64,000 nt of DNA from assembly GCF_018873765.1 (NCBI RefSeq), contig NC_057918.1, forward strand, positions 35,751,871-35,815,870, in the 5' to 3' direction. The notes beneath the pieces are model-generated. The model was given only the letters and a program-made list of their open reading frames with translations. It was not told where the DNA came from and searched no databases. Numbering within the stretch: the first letter of the stretch is position 1; every line of letters starts with the position of its first letter. Positions 46,013 through 58,349 of this stretch are shown here, piece by piece. The position numbers and the translations under genes were made by a program. This stretch comes from Telopea speciosissima. Lineage: Eukaryota; Streptophyta; Magnoliopsida; Proteales; Proteaceae.

Positions 46013-48886
46013 GTAGATAGCAAATTAATACCTTGAATGCTAAGGCCTAAGTAGATGATCAATGTAAGGTAATGGGGTTTAAAACCTAGCCTTTGATTCT
46101 TTTCCCAAGGCAATCAAGTTACAGCAGGATTCTTAGGCTAGAAATTTCTGATTTTTTTATCAAATTGTGATCTAAGAAGTTGGGAAAAAAGGGAATGCAT
46201 GGCCACTATATGAATGCAATCATACATGATAGAGGTTAATGGCCAAATTATGCCTAGAAAGTAATATTTTATGCAAAACAGTGGGTTCAAGCAAGAAATG
46301 GGTTTATTCAATCATGGAGCATGCCTTGAACTTCAAAGAAATTTTTTTAGATTTTGTGGTTGGAAGTTTGAATCTTGGGAAACAAGTAAATATGATTTGT
46401 GATAACTCGTAGAAAATGTAAGCTAAGCCCTATCTAGTAAGACCGAATCAAATATGGCAAAAGAGAAGAGGAAAGATTCTAAGGATTTTATCAACAATCA
46501 TGTATACAAGAAAATATGTTTGAAGATAAGACATTGTGATAATTTTCTATGAGATTTTATGGCATGTAAAAGAACTAGATTTGAACTTGGAGAGTTTTCC
46601 CAAAATATTGTGAATTGAGGACTTTACCACAACCAAAACCTGAACATAATCCTAGTAAAATTCAACTAGACATGACAAACATAGCAACAATCTCTAAAAT
46701 GTTTGCAAAGACTTGAAAATTTATAAAAGATGCAATAATCAAACGAGGATCCAACAACTTAGTGCCATCGATCAAATAGGGCTTGATTTACATCTAAAAA
46801 CCCTAGTTCCGACCAATCGATTTTGGCATGGACTTGGTGTACATGGCCATGGGATTACAAGCAAAATCAAGACATGATCACAACTTGAGATGATTCATCC
46901 CAAATCCAAGAAAGAGAAAGTAGGAATGAGAAGAAAGTCATATCATGAACAAGTAAGAGTTGAACCTTGAGGCTTAAGATTACAAGAAAACCACCTAAGG
47001 GGAGCTTGAACGAAAGTCCCCTGAGAGCTTTTTCTCCCTGCGGTTATGTCCTTTTCTTTGGAGCCAAAAATGCGTTTTAAAACTCGTGGCTCTGTTTTGT
47101 TAAAATTCTACGAACAAACGAACGAACGGATCCACTTGTTGTGAATCCGCTCCGCACAAAACTCGAAATTATCATTTTAAAACTGTGCGGATCAACGAAC
47201 GGATCCACACTCATGCATCCATTCATAGATCCGTTTGACTTCAACTCTCTCTGCCTTTGAGACTTCTGAGACCGGACGAATGAACGGATTTGCATTCCAC
47301 ATCCGCCCGTTAATCCGCTCTACCTATTTTCACGGAGGAGCCACGAACGCACCCGGAATGCTGACGTCGCTTGTGAGTCCACCCGATTTCTTTTAAGATT
47401 TTGAGCCTATTTTGGAGACCTTTTGACCACACTTATATGTGATGATTATGTGCCTATACCCTAGATCGGACACCCCGTTGTGTGACCCATTGGTGGGAAC
47501 CACCTAAGTCTAGTCAATACCTCGAATTGAAAGAGGTTAGGACTTGTACCCGACTGGACCAGCTAATAAAAAGTAGCAGGCATTGGTAACCTTTGTGACT
47601 CCTCTCTTACATAAAGGAAGAAGAGTTACCTTTGAGGATGAAGATCCTTAGACCCTATGAATGTAAGGACTCAAACCTTATGGATAGGGAAACCTAAATC
47701 TATGCGGGTAGAGACCCTTAAGGGGGTGCGTAGAATCTAAACCTGTGGGTAGGTACTAGGAAAGGAAAGTAATAAGCTGGTTTGGGCTGTTTATTTGAGT
47801 AAGCCATGAAGGTCACGTGTATTTGGAAGTCACTCATAACACCTCAAGCTAGTGATGACTCTATTTGGACTTTACTTGGTCCATCCAAACCTTGTTTAGA
47901 CTCATAGAGGAAGTCCTACACCGTGATTCGACTTTCCAAAGAAAGGACTTAGCGAACCGTACCTGAGAACTTCTTGTTCTTGTGGATTGACCTAGATGAC
48001 AGATATGTCCATAGGGATTTGAATGTAATTATTGAATCTATGCCTACATATTGGTGTGATAAATATATATAGATATCCCTTAGAACCTTGGACTTGTGTG
48101 ACGAGTGATTCTCTGGTACTACAAGTATGACTTACCTCGACCTTGCTGTGAAACTAGCTGGAGCCCTGACCTTGGTTGACCAAACCTTAGGGTAATGAAT
48201 AATGAATTTAATGACCGGATAGGTTAAATTATGGAGACTGCTTGAAGAGTTGACTTGGACAAAAGCTAGTAAAGGTTGTTGGTTCTCGAAAGAGGACTGA
48301 TGTGGACTCTTTCCTGTGGGATAACTGTGTTATAGGTTTAAAGGTTGTGAAAGCTAAAACTGAAGGATGTAACAAAACCTTCTCCAACGACAGATATGAA
48401 TGGGGTAATGGATCACCAAATGCGTTCCCTCCGTACTGGGAGTGAACAATAGGAGATTCCATCAATATTCCAAATCATTCTAAAGTTGGGTTAGGTAATG
48501 AGACAACCAGATGTGAAAGCCTTCAGAATGTGAACCCTATGTTGGGTCATGGACAGGTTAAATCCTGTAACCCAAGAATGACCAGAGTACTGAAGGCTAG
48601 AGTGGTATCACCCGATCTGGAAGATCTAGGGAACCTTTGTTCCTTGAGACTTAACTTAGTAGTTGGAACCCTGTTTTCCTAGGGTTATTGTGAACCACAC
48701 CCCGGTGGTAATGTGACCTGTAAGGAAAAGAGAATTGTGGAACCCGACTTGCTGCGACATGTAGGCACGCCTCGATATTGACCCGACCTTTGACTTAGTT
48801 TAAGATGTGGGTGACTTGGGATGTTGTTATCCAACACCCTTATCACTTGAGACCCTAGCCCAAATTTCGGGGACGAAATTTCTTGT

Positions 48887-48899
48887 AAGGTGGGGAGAA
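48887..48899 (+). promoter_or_regulatory. Polypurine tract 2
   Basis: AAGGTGGGGAGAA, immediately before LTR3. Confidence 0.85.
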
Positions 48900-51426
48900 T
48901 GTTATACCCGCACCCCAGGAGTATAATTAATTATTAATTCTTCCCCGTGGCGTGTAGTTATCACTGCCACGTATGCCGGTGAGTTGTTCTCACTGGTGGT
49001 CAAACCCAGCTATATTGACCATAGTACGAGGTTGCCTGTGGAAACTAGTCGGGACCACGGAGGTTGCACCTTGACGTGTCAGGGGTAAGTAGTTGACCAA
49101 ATTTTGTTGTGTGCTTACTGCCCTCTCAAAGCCCTCGAAGTGTGGTCCAAAGGCCCTGACCTCTTATGGTGGGAACCACCTTCCTACTCGCATCGGAGGC
49201 AAGGTTACTGGCTGCCTCCGACCCTACATCCAATTCGCTAACAAGGACCCTTGTGGGTGAGACCCGTGGCTAAGGTGCTATTGGTGCCCCGCCATGTTTG
49301 ACCCTACCCAAATAGACCCTAGGTTACACTTATGAGGCCTTATCCAAATAGGCCAATAAATGTGATTTCTATATGAGAGAGAGGGGTAAGACTATTCCTT
49401 AGTCTTTCTTTTTTCTTTCTCTTTCCTAACCTAATCGTGAAAGGAGAGGAGAGCTTTGAAGAGAGGAGGCGGCAAGGAGGAGAAGAAGGAGAAGGAAGGG
49501 AAGAAGAAGAAGGAAATGGCTGCTGGGTTTGGAGCTTTAAAGAGGGTACATCGTGTGTACCTCAAACCAGGTAAGCCAAGTGCCCTTTTCCCCCATTTTT
49601 CTCTCTTCCCCCTTGCTCGTTTGAGCTTGGGTGGGTCGTTGGTTGCAGCCCCAAGATGGGGATTTCTTTTTGGAAACCCAAAGGGTTAGCTCGAGCCATG
49701 TGTAGTTTCCCCTTGTAGGATGCTATCCCATTTCATTACAATCCTATAAAGACCTCTATTTGACCTCTTGCTGAATCTATTTGATTCTAAAGCTTCAACC
49801 ACCAAAGAAAACCCCAAATCTGGATTTTTGAGCTTTTGATCCTTTAAACCCCCTTAAATCTTTGAATGTTGGGTGTTTCTAAGACCCAAATAGACTCCAA
49901 GACACCCCTCCCTTGTCCCTTGAGGCTTAGAGAACCAAATGGGACGACCCCGGGCTTTTAAAGACCTTGAAATCACACTTGGGTTGCATCGGAGGCAAGC
50001 TGCGTGAGTCCGATGTTTGCCTCCGATGTGTCCTGAGCTCAGCGAGGAAGGTCGGAGGCAAGGTCGAGGCAAGCCTGCGAGTCCGACGTTGCCTCCGTGC
50101 GTGTTTAAGGCTTATAACTTATGTAAACTGTGGGGTTTCTCTATGAGGCCTCCCCTACACTCTCTCACACTCTTATTCACTTCCATAGGCGCCAACATAT
50201 GTGCAATGGAGTGATTTTGAGCAGGAATCGTTGCGCTTATACAAATTCCATTTGAAGTAATTGGTGAGTGGGTTTGGGTGACTGTTTGAGCTTGTTTACT
50301 ATTGCTTATTCATGCATTTATGAATTATATTGTGACATTATCATTCAAGCCATGATTGCATATTTGCATTTATTCTTATTCGATGATGATGATTTGGATG
50401 ATATGGATTTGTGTTGGGTTACGGCGGAAGTACGCACGGAACCCCGAATTACGTGGAATTATATATTGCATCTCATTCTTGTCTGTATGCGCCGTGTTGT
50501 GCTGGTACCCGGGGTTAGATGGAATGGGACGTTGACACACCCGGATGTACCTCTCAACACGATAGGATTCATGTAGTATATCTGTGGTTAGGCTCGGTTC
50601 CCTATGCTATGACCCTTACCAACAGGGGTTTAGGTGTTGGGTAGCGAGCACACTGCTGTGGAGAGTTAGAGAGGCCAGGCCAGGGGTAGTAATGGTTATC
50701 GGGTGCCTCTGCGGGTGGTGATGACTACGACGCGCGGGCTCCATAGTAATAATTTGAGGTTACATTGTGGTGAGAATGGAAGGATCCACAATGTCTTCCC
50801 GAGTTATTGCAGTAGCATATACCCATTGACTTAGCATTGTGTGTTAGGTGGTAAATGAATTAATAATAGCATGCACCATGGACTATTTGTGATTGTGTGA
50901 TTGTGCATCCCCTTTTCTCTCTCACTAGCTCGGTGGAGCTAACCCCCGTGTACACATTCTTTTTAGATTTTGATGCAGATGATTACTGTGGAGCCAGAGA
51001 CCGTGACTGAGGATCATGGCGATGGTTGCCCATGATGATTGTGCCTACGGGCTGTATTGATACTTGGGACTTGTTCCCTTCTTTTGTTTTTTTTTGGGGC
51101 CACGTGCCTTGTATAAATATTTATTATTATACTTGTTTTGGGGTAGTTATGCTATGGTCATTCGGGATATCCATCCAAACTATTTATGTATCACTTAGCC
51201 GTGTGAACATGAGGTAACTCATCGAACGCTTCCGCTTATTTTATGATCGTTGGAAATGTAATATTCCTTTATCTTTCGCACTCTGATATTATTGTATTGT
51301 AATATTGGTTTATGACTGTGAGTTGGCCACTGCATCGAGATCCTGGCGGTGAGGTGGGATGACGCGTGTCACCCCAATCATACCCTGATATTGTATTTTA
51401 TCCCTTGTCGGGATAGGGGTGTGACA
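48900..51426 (+). mobile_element. LTR3 of the array
   Basis: 2,527 bp, the shortest LTR. It is nearly identical to LTR2 except for many 1-4 bp gaps, most at CTG, CAG or CCG trinucleotides (for example near 49234, 50040-50102, 50645 and 50705). Confidence 0.9.
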
Positions 51427-51429
51427 ACA

Positions 51430-51441
51430 TGGTATCAGAGC
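51430..51441 (+). promoter_or_regulatory. Primer binding site 3
   Basis: TGGTATCAGAGC, 3 nt after LTR3. Confidence 0.9.
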
Positions 51442-52146
51442 AATGATGCTCTGCACCGACCACAGTCTTGCGGACTCTTGATTTACTCTCCACAATTAGG
51501 TTCTAAATTAAAAATCTTCAAGAACATAAATGATTGTGTGCAGACATAGGAGAAGACTGATTGTGGTGAAACAAGGACTTAGAAGATAATAGGTAACATG
51601 GAACTTAGGACTTGAACCATAGGCTGTTAAGCTACAACAATGTAATTGCTTGGTTGAGTCTTAAGTAGGTCATAGATGGACAGTTATATGCTATAATTCA
51701 TAAACACTAATGAATCAATCATAACTAAGCACAATTATCAGCAATGATTTAAACAAGAGAGAATTAAGCAAATACATCGAGATACATATAAGATTAATTA
51801 CAAATATCTAATTGTTCCAAATCTTCTTGGGAGGCAATCATATCCTTCCTATTTCAACATTCATGATTTCATCCATTCCAACAAAAACATATGACCCCAT
51901 CCTGCTCAATCAAAAGATACCAATCTAAACACTATAATTGTTTCAGATTCTCTGTTTGGGCATAACTGTGCCTTTCCCAACTCAGAATGCAAGACCCCAT
52001 TTGTTCCAATTCGAAGCTTTTGATTCTGGTTATCTCAGATTAAATATACAAGTCTACCATTTCTAAAAGTTCCTAGTTGTTCATCCTAAGACAAGAACTA
52101 GAAGAACTGATCCGGGATAACTTCAATTTGTTGAGAGAAAGCTGGG

Positions 52147-52774
52147 CTAGTCATTTGCACCACCGCCACCACCGCGACCAAGAAAGGTGTTGATGTCATC
52201 TACCCCTCTCTCGATACCCTCTAGGCGCCGAGTCTGGTCGAAGAGTTGCTTCGTGACCTCATCGAAGCATCCACCACTCGCAGGTTCAGTCGCCTGATGG
52301 TCGTCAGAATGTCAATACCTCCCACCTGATGAAGGTATAGGGATTCCTTCTAGGTGAACAGTAGGTCTTCTCTTCCCCAATGGAGACATTGATAATGCCG
52401 CCAACTGTCCTGCGTGAAGGCTATAGGAACCCCTTTACATACGAAACAACCCGATAGTTTTGTGTGCCCGGGTTCTCGGTGTTGATTTGCATAGAAATGC
52501 CGATGAGTTTTGGGTAATATGGTTCAGGAGGTTGAGAATGTCAGTCCACCCCAATGCCTCGAATCTCTGTTCCACATTGTATGCTTTGAGATCATCCAAC
52601 ACTACATTTCACCCCTTCCACTATATTTTTGAAGCGGAAGTAGTCTTGATAAAGCTCTTGGTCCTCTATCTTTTGGAACCAAAGTGGATCTAGGACAGTT
52701 GGTGCAACTTGTTCCACGCATGCACGCCGTGTTCTTGGAGCCATTGATTGTTTTAACCTGCAGCCAAAAGCCAA
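52147..52774 (-). pseudogene. Antisense transposon-protein gene, internal region 3
   Basis: The N-terminal 60-codon frame (52774-52592) equals that of region 2. The following part carries extra small gaps near 52400, 52483 and 52530 that break the ~100-codon frame still open in regions 1 and 2. The C-terminal coiled coil and GAND ending persist. Confidence 0.7.
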
Positions 52775-55650
52775 GTAGATAGCAAATTAATACCTTGAAT
52801 GCTAAGGCCTAAGTAGATGATCAATGTAAGGTAATGGGGTTTAAAACCTAGCCTTTGATTCTTTTCCCAAGGCAATCAAGTTACACAGGATTCTTAGGCT
52901 AGAAATTTCTGATTTTTTATCAAATTGTGATCTAAGAAGTTGGAAAAAGGGAATGCATGGCCACTATATGAATGCAATCATACATGATAGAGGTTAATGG
53001 CCAAATTATGCCTAGAAAGTAATATTTTATGCAAAACAGTGGGTTCAAGCAAGAAATGGGTTTATTCAATCATGGAGCATGCCTTGAACTTCAAAGAAAT
53101 TTTTTTTAGATTTTGTGGTTGGAAGTTTGAATCTTGGGAAACAAGTAAATATGATTTGTGATAACTCGAGAAAATATAAGCTAAGCCCTATCTAGTAAGA
53201 CCGAATCAAATATGGCAAAAGAGAAGAGGAAAGATTCTAAGGATTTTATCAACAATCATGTATACAAGAAAATATGTTTGAAGATAAGACATTGTGATAA
53301 TTTTCTATGAGATTTTATGGCATGTAAAAGAACTAGATTTGAACTTGGAGAGTTTTCCCAAAATATTGTGAATTGAGGACTTTACCACAACCAAAACCTG
53401 AACATAATCCTAGTAAAATTCAACTAGACATGACAAACATAGCAACAATCTCTAAAATGTTTGCAAAGACTTGAAAATTTATAAAAGATGCAATAATCAA
53501 ACGAGGATCCAACAACTTAGTGCCATCGATCAAATAGGGCTTGATTTACATCTAAAAACCCTAGTTCCGACCAATCGATTTTGGCATGGACTTGGTGTAC
53601 ATGGCCATGGGATTACAAGCAAAATCAAGACATGATCACAACTTGAGATGATTCATCCCAAATCCAAGAAAGAGAAAGTAGGAATGAGAAGAAAGTCATA
53701 TCATGAACAAGTAAGAGTTGAACCTTGAGGCTTAAGATTACAAGAAAACCACCTAAGGGGAGCTTGAACGAAAGTCCCTGTAGAGCTTTTTCTCCCTGCG
53801 GTTATGTCCTTTTCTTTGGAGCCAAAAATGCGTTTTAAAACTCGTGGCTCTGTTTTGTTAAAATTCTACGAACAAACGAACGAACGGATCCACTTGTTGT
53901 GAATCCGCTCCGCACAAAACTCGAAATTATCATTTTAAAACTGTGCAGATCAACGAACGGATCCACACTCATGCATCCATTCATAGATCCGTTTGACTTC
54001 AACTCTCTCTGCCTTTGAGACTTCTGAGACCGGACGAATGAACGGATTTGCATTCCACATCCGCCCGTTAATCCGCTCTACCTATTTTCACGGAGGAGCC
54101 ATGAACGCACCCGGAGTGCTGACGTCGCTTGTGAGTCCACCCGATTTCTTTTAAGATTTTGAGCCTATTTTGGAGACCTTTTGACCACACTTATATGTGA
54201 TGATTATGTGCCTATACCCTAGATCGGACACCCCGTTGTGTGACCCATTGGTGGGAACCACCTAAGTCTAGTCAATACCTCAAATTGAAAGAGGTTAGGA
54301 CTTGTACCCGACTGGACCAGCTAATAAAAAGTAGCAGGCATTGGTAACCTTTGTGACTCCTCTCTTACATAAAGGAAGAAGAGTTACCTTTGAGGATGAA
54401 GATCCTTAGACCCTATGAATGTAAGGACTCAAACCTTATGGATAGGGAAACCTAAATCTATGCGGGTAGAGACCCTTAAGGGGGTGCGTAGAATCTAAAC
54501 CTGTGGGTAGGTACTAGGAAAGGAAAGTAATAAGGCTGGTTTGGGCTGTTTATTTGAGTAAGCCATGAAGGTCACGTGTATTTGGAAGTCACTCATAACA
54601 CCTCAAGCTAGTGATGACTCTATTTGGACTTTACTTGGTCCATCCAAACCTTGTTTAGACTCATAGAGGAAGTCCTACACCGTGATTCGACTTTCCAAAG
54701 AAAGGACTTAGCGAACCGCACTCGAGAACTTCTTGTTCTTGTGGATTGACCTAGATGACAGATATGTCCATAGGGATTTGAATGTAATTATTGAATCTAT
54801 GCCTACATATTGGTGTGATAAATATATATAGATATCCCTTAGAACCTTGGACTTGTGTGACTAGAGTGATTCTCTGGTACTACAAGTATGACTTACCTCG
54901 ACCTTGCTGTGAAACTAGTTGGAGCCCTGACCTTGGTTGACCAAACCTTAGGGTAATGAATAATGAATTTAATGACCGGATAGGTTAAATTATGGAGACC
55001 GCTTGAAGAGTTGACTTGGACAAAAGCTAGTAAAGGTTGTTGGTTCTCGAAAGAGGACTGATGTGGACTCTTTCCTGTGGGATAACGTGTTATAGGTTTA
55101 AAGGTTGTGAAAGCTAAAACGAAGGATGTAACAAAACCTTCTCCAACGACAGATATGAATGGGGTAATGGATCACCAAATGCGTTCCCTCCGATCTGGAG
55201 TGAACAATAGGAGATTCCATCAATATTCCAAATCATTCTAAAGTTGGGTTAGGTAATGAGACAACCAGATGTGAAAGCCTTCAGAATGTGAACCCTATGT
55301 TGGGTCATGGACAGGTTAAATCCTGTAACCCAAGAATGACCAGAGTACTGAAGGCTAGAGTGGTATCACCCGATCTGGAAGATCTAGGGAACCTTTGTTC
55401 CTTGAGACTTAACTTAGTAGTTGGAACCCTGTTTTCCTAGGGTTATTGTGAACCACACCCCGGTGGTAATGTGACCCTGTAAGGAAAAGAGAATTGTGGA
55501 ACCTGACTTGCTGCGACATGTAGGCACTGCCTGATCTTGACCCGACCTTTGACTTAGTTTAAGATGTGGGTGACTTGGGATGTTGTTATCCAACAGCCCT
55601 TATCACTTGAGACCCTAGCTGCCTCAAATTTCGGGGACGAAATTTCTTGT

Positions 55651-55663
55651 AAGGTGGGGAGAA
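55651..55663 (+). promoter_or_regulatory. Polypurine tract 3
   Basis: AAGGTGGGGAGAA, immediately before LTR4. Confidence 0.85.
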
Positions 55664-58199
55664 TGTTATACCCGCACCCCAGGAGTATAATTAATTATTA
55701 ATTCTTCCCCGTGATGGCGTGTAGTTATCACGCCACGTATGCCGGTGAGTTGTTCTCACCGGTGGTCAAACCCAAACTATATTGACCATAGTACGAGGTT
55801 GCCTGTGGAAACTAGTCGGGACCACGGAGGTTGCACCTTGACGTGTCAGGGGTAAGTAGTTGACCAAATTTTGTTGTGTGCTTACTGCCCTCTCAAAGCC
55901 CTCGAAGTGTGGTCCAAAGGCCCTGACCTCTTATGGTGGGAACCACCTTCCTACTCGCATCGGAGGCAAGGTTACTGGCTGCCTCCGACCCTGCATCCAA
56001 TGCTGCTAACAAGGACCCTTGTGGGTGAGACCCTGTGGCTAAGGTGCTATTGGTGCCCTGCCATGTTTGACCCTACCCAAATAGACCCTAGGTTACACTT
56101 ATGAGGCCTTATCCAAATAGGCCAATAAAAGTGATTTTCTATATGAGAGAGAGGGGTAAGACTATTCCTTAGTCTTTCTTTTTCTTTCTCTTTCCTAACC
56201 TAATCGTGAAAGGAGAGGAGAGCTTTGAAGAGAGGAGGCGGCAAGGAGGAGAAGAAGGAGAAGGAAGGGAAGAAGAAGAAGGAAATGGCTGCTGGGTTTG
56301 GAGCTTTAAAGAGGACACATCTTGTGTATCTCAGACCAGGTAAGCCAAGTGCCCCTTTCCCCCCTTTTTCTCTCTTTCCCCCTTGCTCGTTTGAGCTTGG
56401 GTGGTTCGTTGGTTGCAGCCCCAAGATGGGGATTTCTTTTTGGAAACCCAAAGGGTTAGCTCGAGCCATGTGTAGTTTCCCCTTGTAGGATGCTATCCCA
56501 TTTTCATTACAATCCTATAAAGACCTCTATTTGACCTCTTGCTGAATCTATTTGATTCTAAAGCTTCAACCACCAAAGAAAACCCCAAATCTGGATTTTT
56601 GAGCTTTTGATCCTTTAAACCCCCTTAAATCTTTGGATGTTGGGTGTTTCTAAGACCCAAATAGACTCCAAGACACCCCTCCCTTGTCCCTTGAGGCTTA
56701 GAGAACCAAATGGGACGACCCTGGGCTTTTAAAGACCTTGAAATCACACTTGGGTTGCATCGGAGGCAAGACTGCGTGAGTCCGATGTTTGCCTCCGATG
56801 TGTCCCGAGCCTGCAGGAAGGTCGGAGGCAAGGCTCGAGGCAAGCCGCCGAGTCCGACGTTGCCTCCGATGCGCTTTTAAGGCTTATAACTTATGTAAAC
56901 TGTGGGGTTTCTCTATGAGGCCTCCCCTACACTCTCTCACACTCTTATTCACTTCCATAGGCGCCAACATATGTGCAATGGAGTGATTTTGAGCAGGAAT
57001 CGTTGCGCTTATACAAATTCCATTTGAAGTAATTGGTGAGTGGGTTTGGGTGACTGTTTGAGCTTGTTTACTATTGCTTATTCATGCATTTATGAATTAT
57101 ATTGTGACATTATCATTCAAGCATGATTGCATATTTGCATTTATTCTTATTCGATGATGATGATTTGGATGATATGGATTTGTGTTGGGTTACGGTCTGG
57201 GAAGTACCGCACCGGAACCCCGGATTACGTGGAATTATATATTGCATCTCATTCTTGTCTGTATGCGCCGTGTTGTGTGGTACCGGGTGTTAGATGGAAT
57301 GGGACGTTGACACACCCGGATGTACCTCTCAACACGATAGGATTCATGTAGTATATCCGTGGTTAGGCTCGGTCCCTATGCTATGACCCTTACCAACAGG
57401 GGTTTAGGTGTTGGGCAGCCGAGCACCCGCTGTGGAGAGTTAGAGAGGCCAGGCCAGGGGTAGTAATGGTTATCGGGTCTCGCCTCGGGTGGTGATGACT
57501 ACGATCGGCGCGGCTCCATAGTAATAATTGAGGTTACATTGTGGTGAGAATGGAAGGATCCACAATGTCTTCCCGAGTTATTGCGTAGCATATACCCATT
57601 GACTTAGCATTGTGTGTTAGGTGGTAAATGAATTAATAATAGCATGCACCATGGACTATTTGTGATTGTGTGATTGTGCATCCCCTTTTCTCTCTCACTA
57701 GCTCGGTGGAGCTAACCCCGTGTACACATTCTTTTTAGATTTTGATGCGGATGATTACGTGGGAGCCGAGACCGTGATCGAGGATCATGGCGATGGTTGC
57801 CCATGATGATTGTGCCTACGGGCTGTATTGATACTTGGGACTTGTTCCCTTCTTTTATTTTTTATTGGGGGCCACGTGCCTTGTGTAAATATTTATTGTT
57901 ATACTTGTTTTTGGGTAGTTATGCTATGGTCATTCGGGATATCCATCCAAACTATTTATGTATCACTTAGCCGTGTGAACATGAGGTAACTACTGTAAAC
58001 GCTTCCGCTTATTTTATGATCGTTGGAATTGTAATATTCCTTTGTCTTTCGCACTCTGATATTATTGTATTGTAATATTGGTGTATGACTGTGAGTTGGC
58101 CACTGCATTGAGATCCTGGCGGTGAGGTGGGATGACGCGTGCCACCCCAATCATACCCTGATATTGTATTTTATCCCTTGTCGGGATAGGGGTGTGACA
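55664..58199 (+). mobile_element. LTR4 of the array
   Basis: 2,536 bp, ending GGGGTGTGACA. It has private substitutions in its 3' part (GGTGTATGACTG for GGTTTATGACTG; CACTGCATTGAG for CACTGCATCGAG). Near 56313 it matches LTR1 (ACATCTTGTGTATCTCAGAC) and not LTR2/3. This suits an original outer LTR. Confidence 0.88.
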
Positions 58200-58204
58200 G
58201 TATC
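58200..58204. repeat. Right target-site duplication GTATC
   Basis: GTATC follows LTR4 and matches 35283-35287. Joining the flanks restores CGGTATCAATATCGG, a typical unit of the dispersed repeat into which the element inserted. Confidence 0.85.
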
Positions 58205-58349
58205 AATATCGGTCTTTGCAAATACCGATCCATTGGTTAAGTTTACCTATGTTTTCTTTATAAAATTAGATTTTTTTAAAAACATTTTGCTCTTATTTTC
58301 TTTAAAAAAAAATGATTTTTTTTTGATGAGTAAAACAAAAAAACAACTA

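Larger units (their letters stand above)
35288..58199 (+). mobile_element. Tandem array of a LARD-type LTR element (4 LTRs, 3 internal regions)
   Basis: LTRs lie at 35288-37864, 42110-44657, 48900-51426 and 55664-58199. Internal regions are 37865-42109, 44658-48899 and 51427-55663. Starting points are 6,822, 6,790 and 6,764 bp apart. Each internal region begins 3 nt before a perfect tRNA-iMet primer site and ends in AAGGTGGGGAGAA. The array starts TGTTATACCC and ends GGGTGTGACA, flanked once by GTATC on both sides. There is no gag, protease, integrase or reverse transcriptase, so movement would depend on proteins from another element. The CGGGGACGAAATTTCTTGTA context before the polypurine tract is typical of plant Ty3/gypsy elements. 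Confidence 0.92.

Noticed and set aside
35288-58199. Three independent full-length element insertions.
   Set aside because: Adjacent bodies share a single LTR and only one target duplication exists, at the outer edges.
35288-58199. CRISPR-like or satellite array.
   Set aside because: Units are ~6.8 kb with LTR ends, primer sites and polypurine tracts. This is a retrotransposon array in a plant genome.
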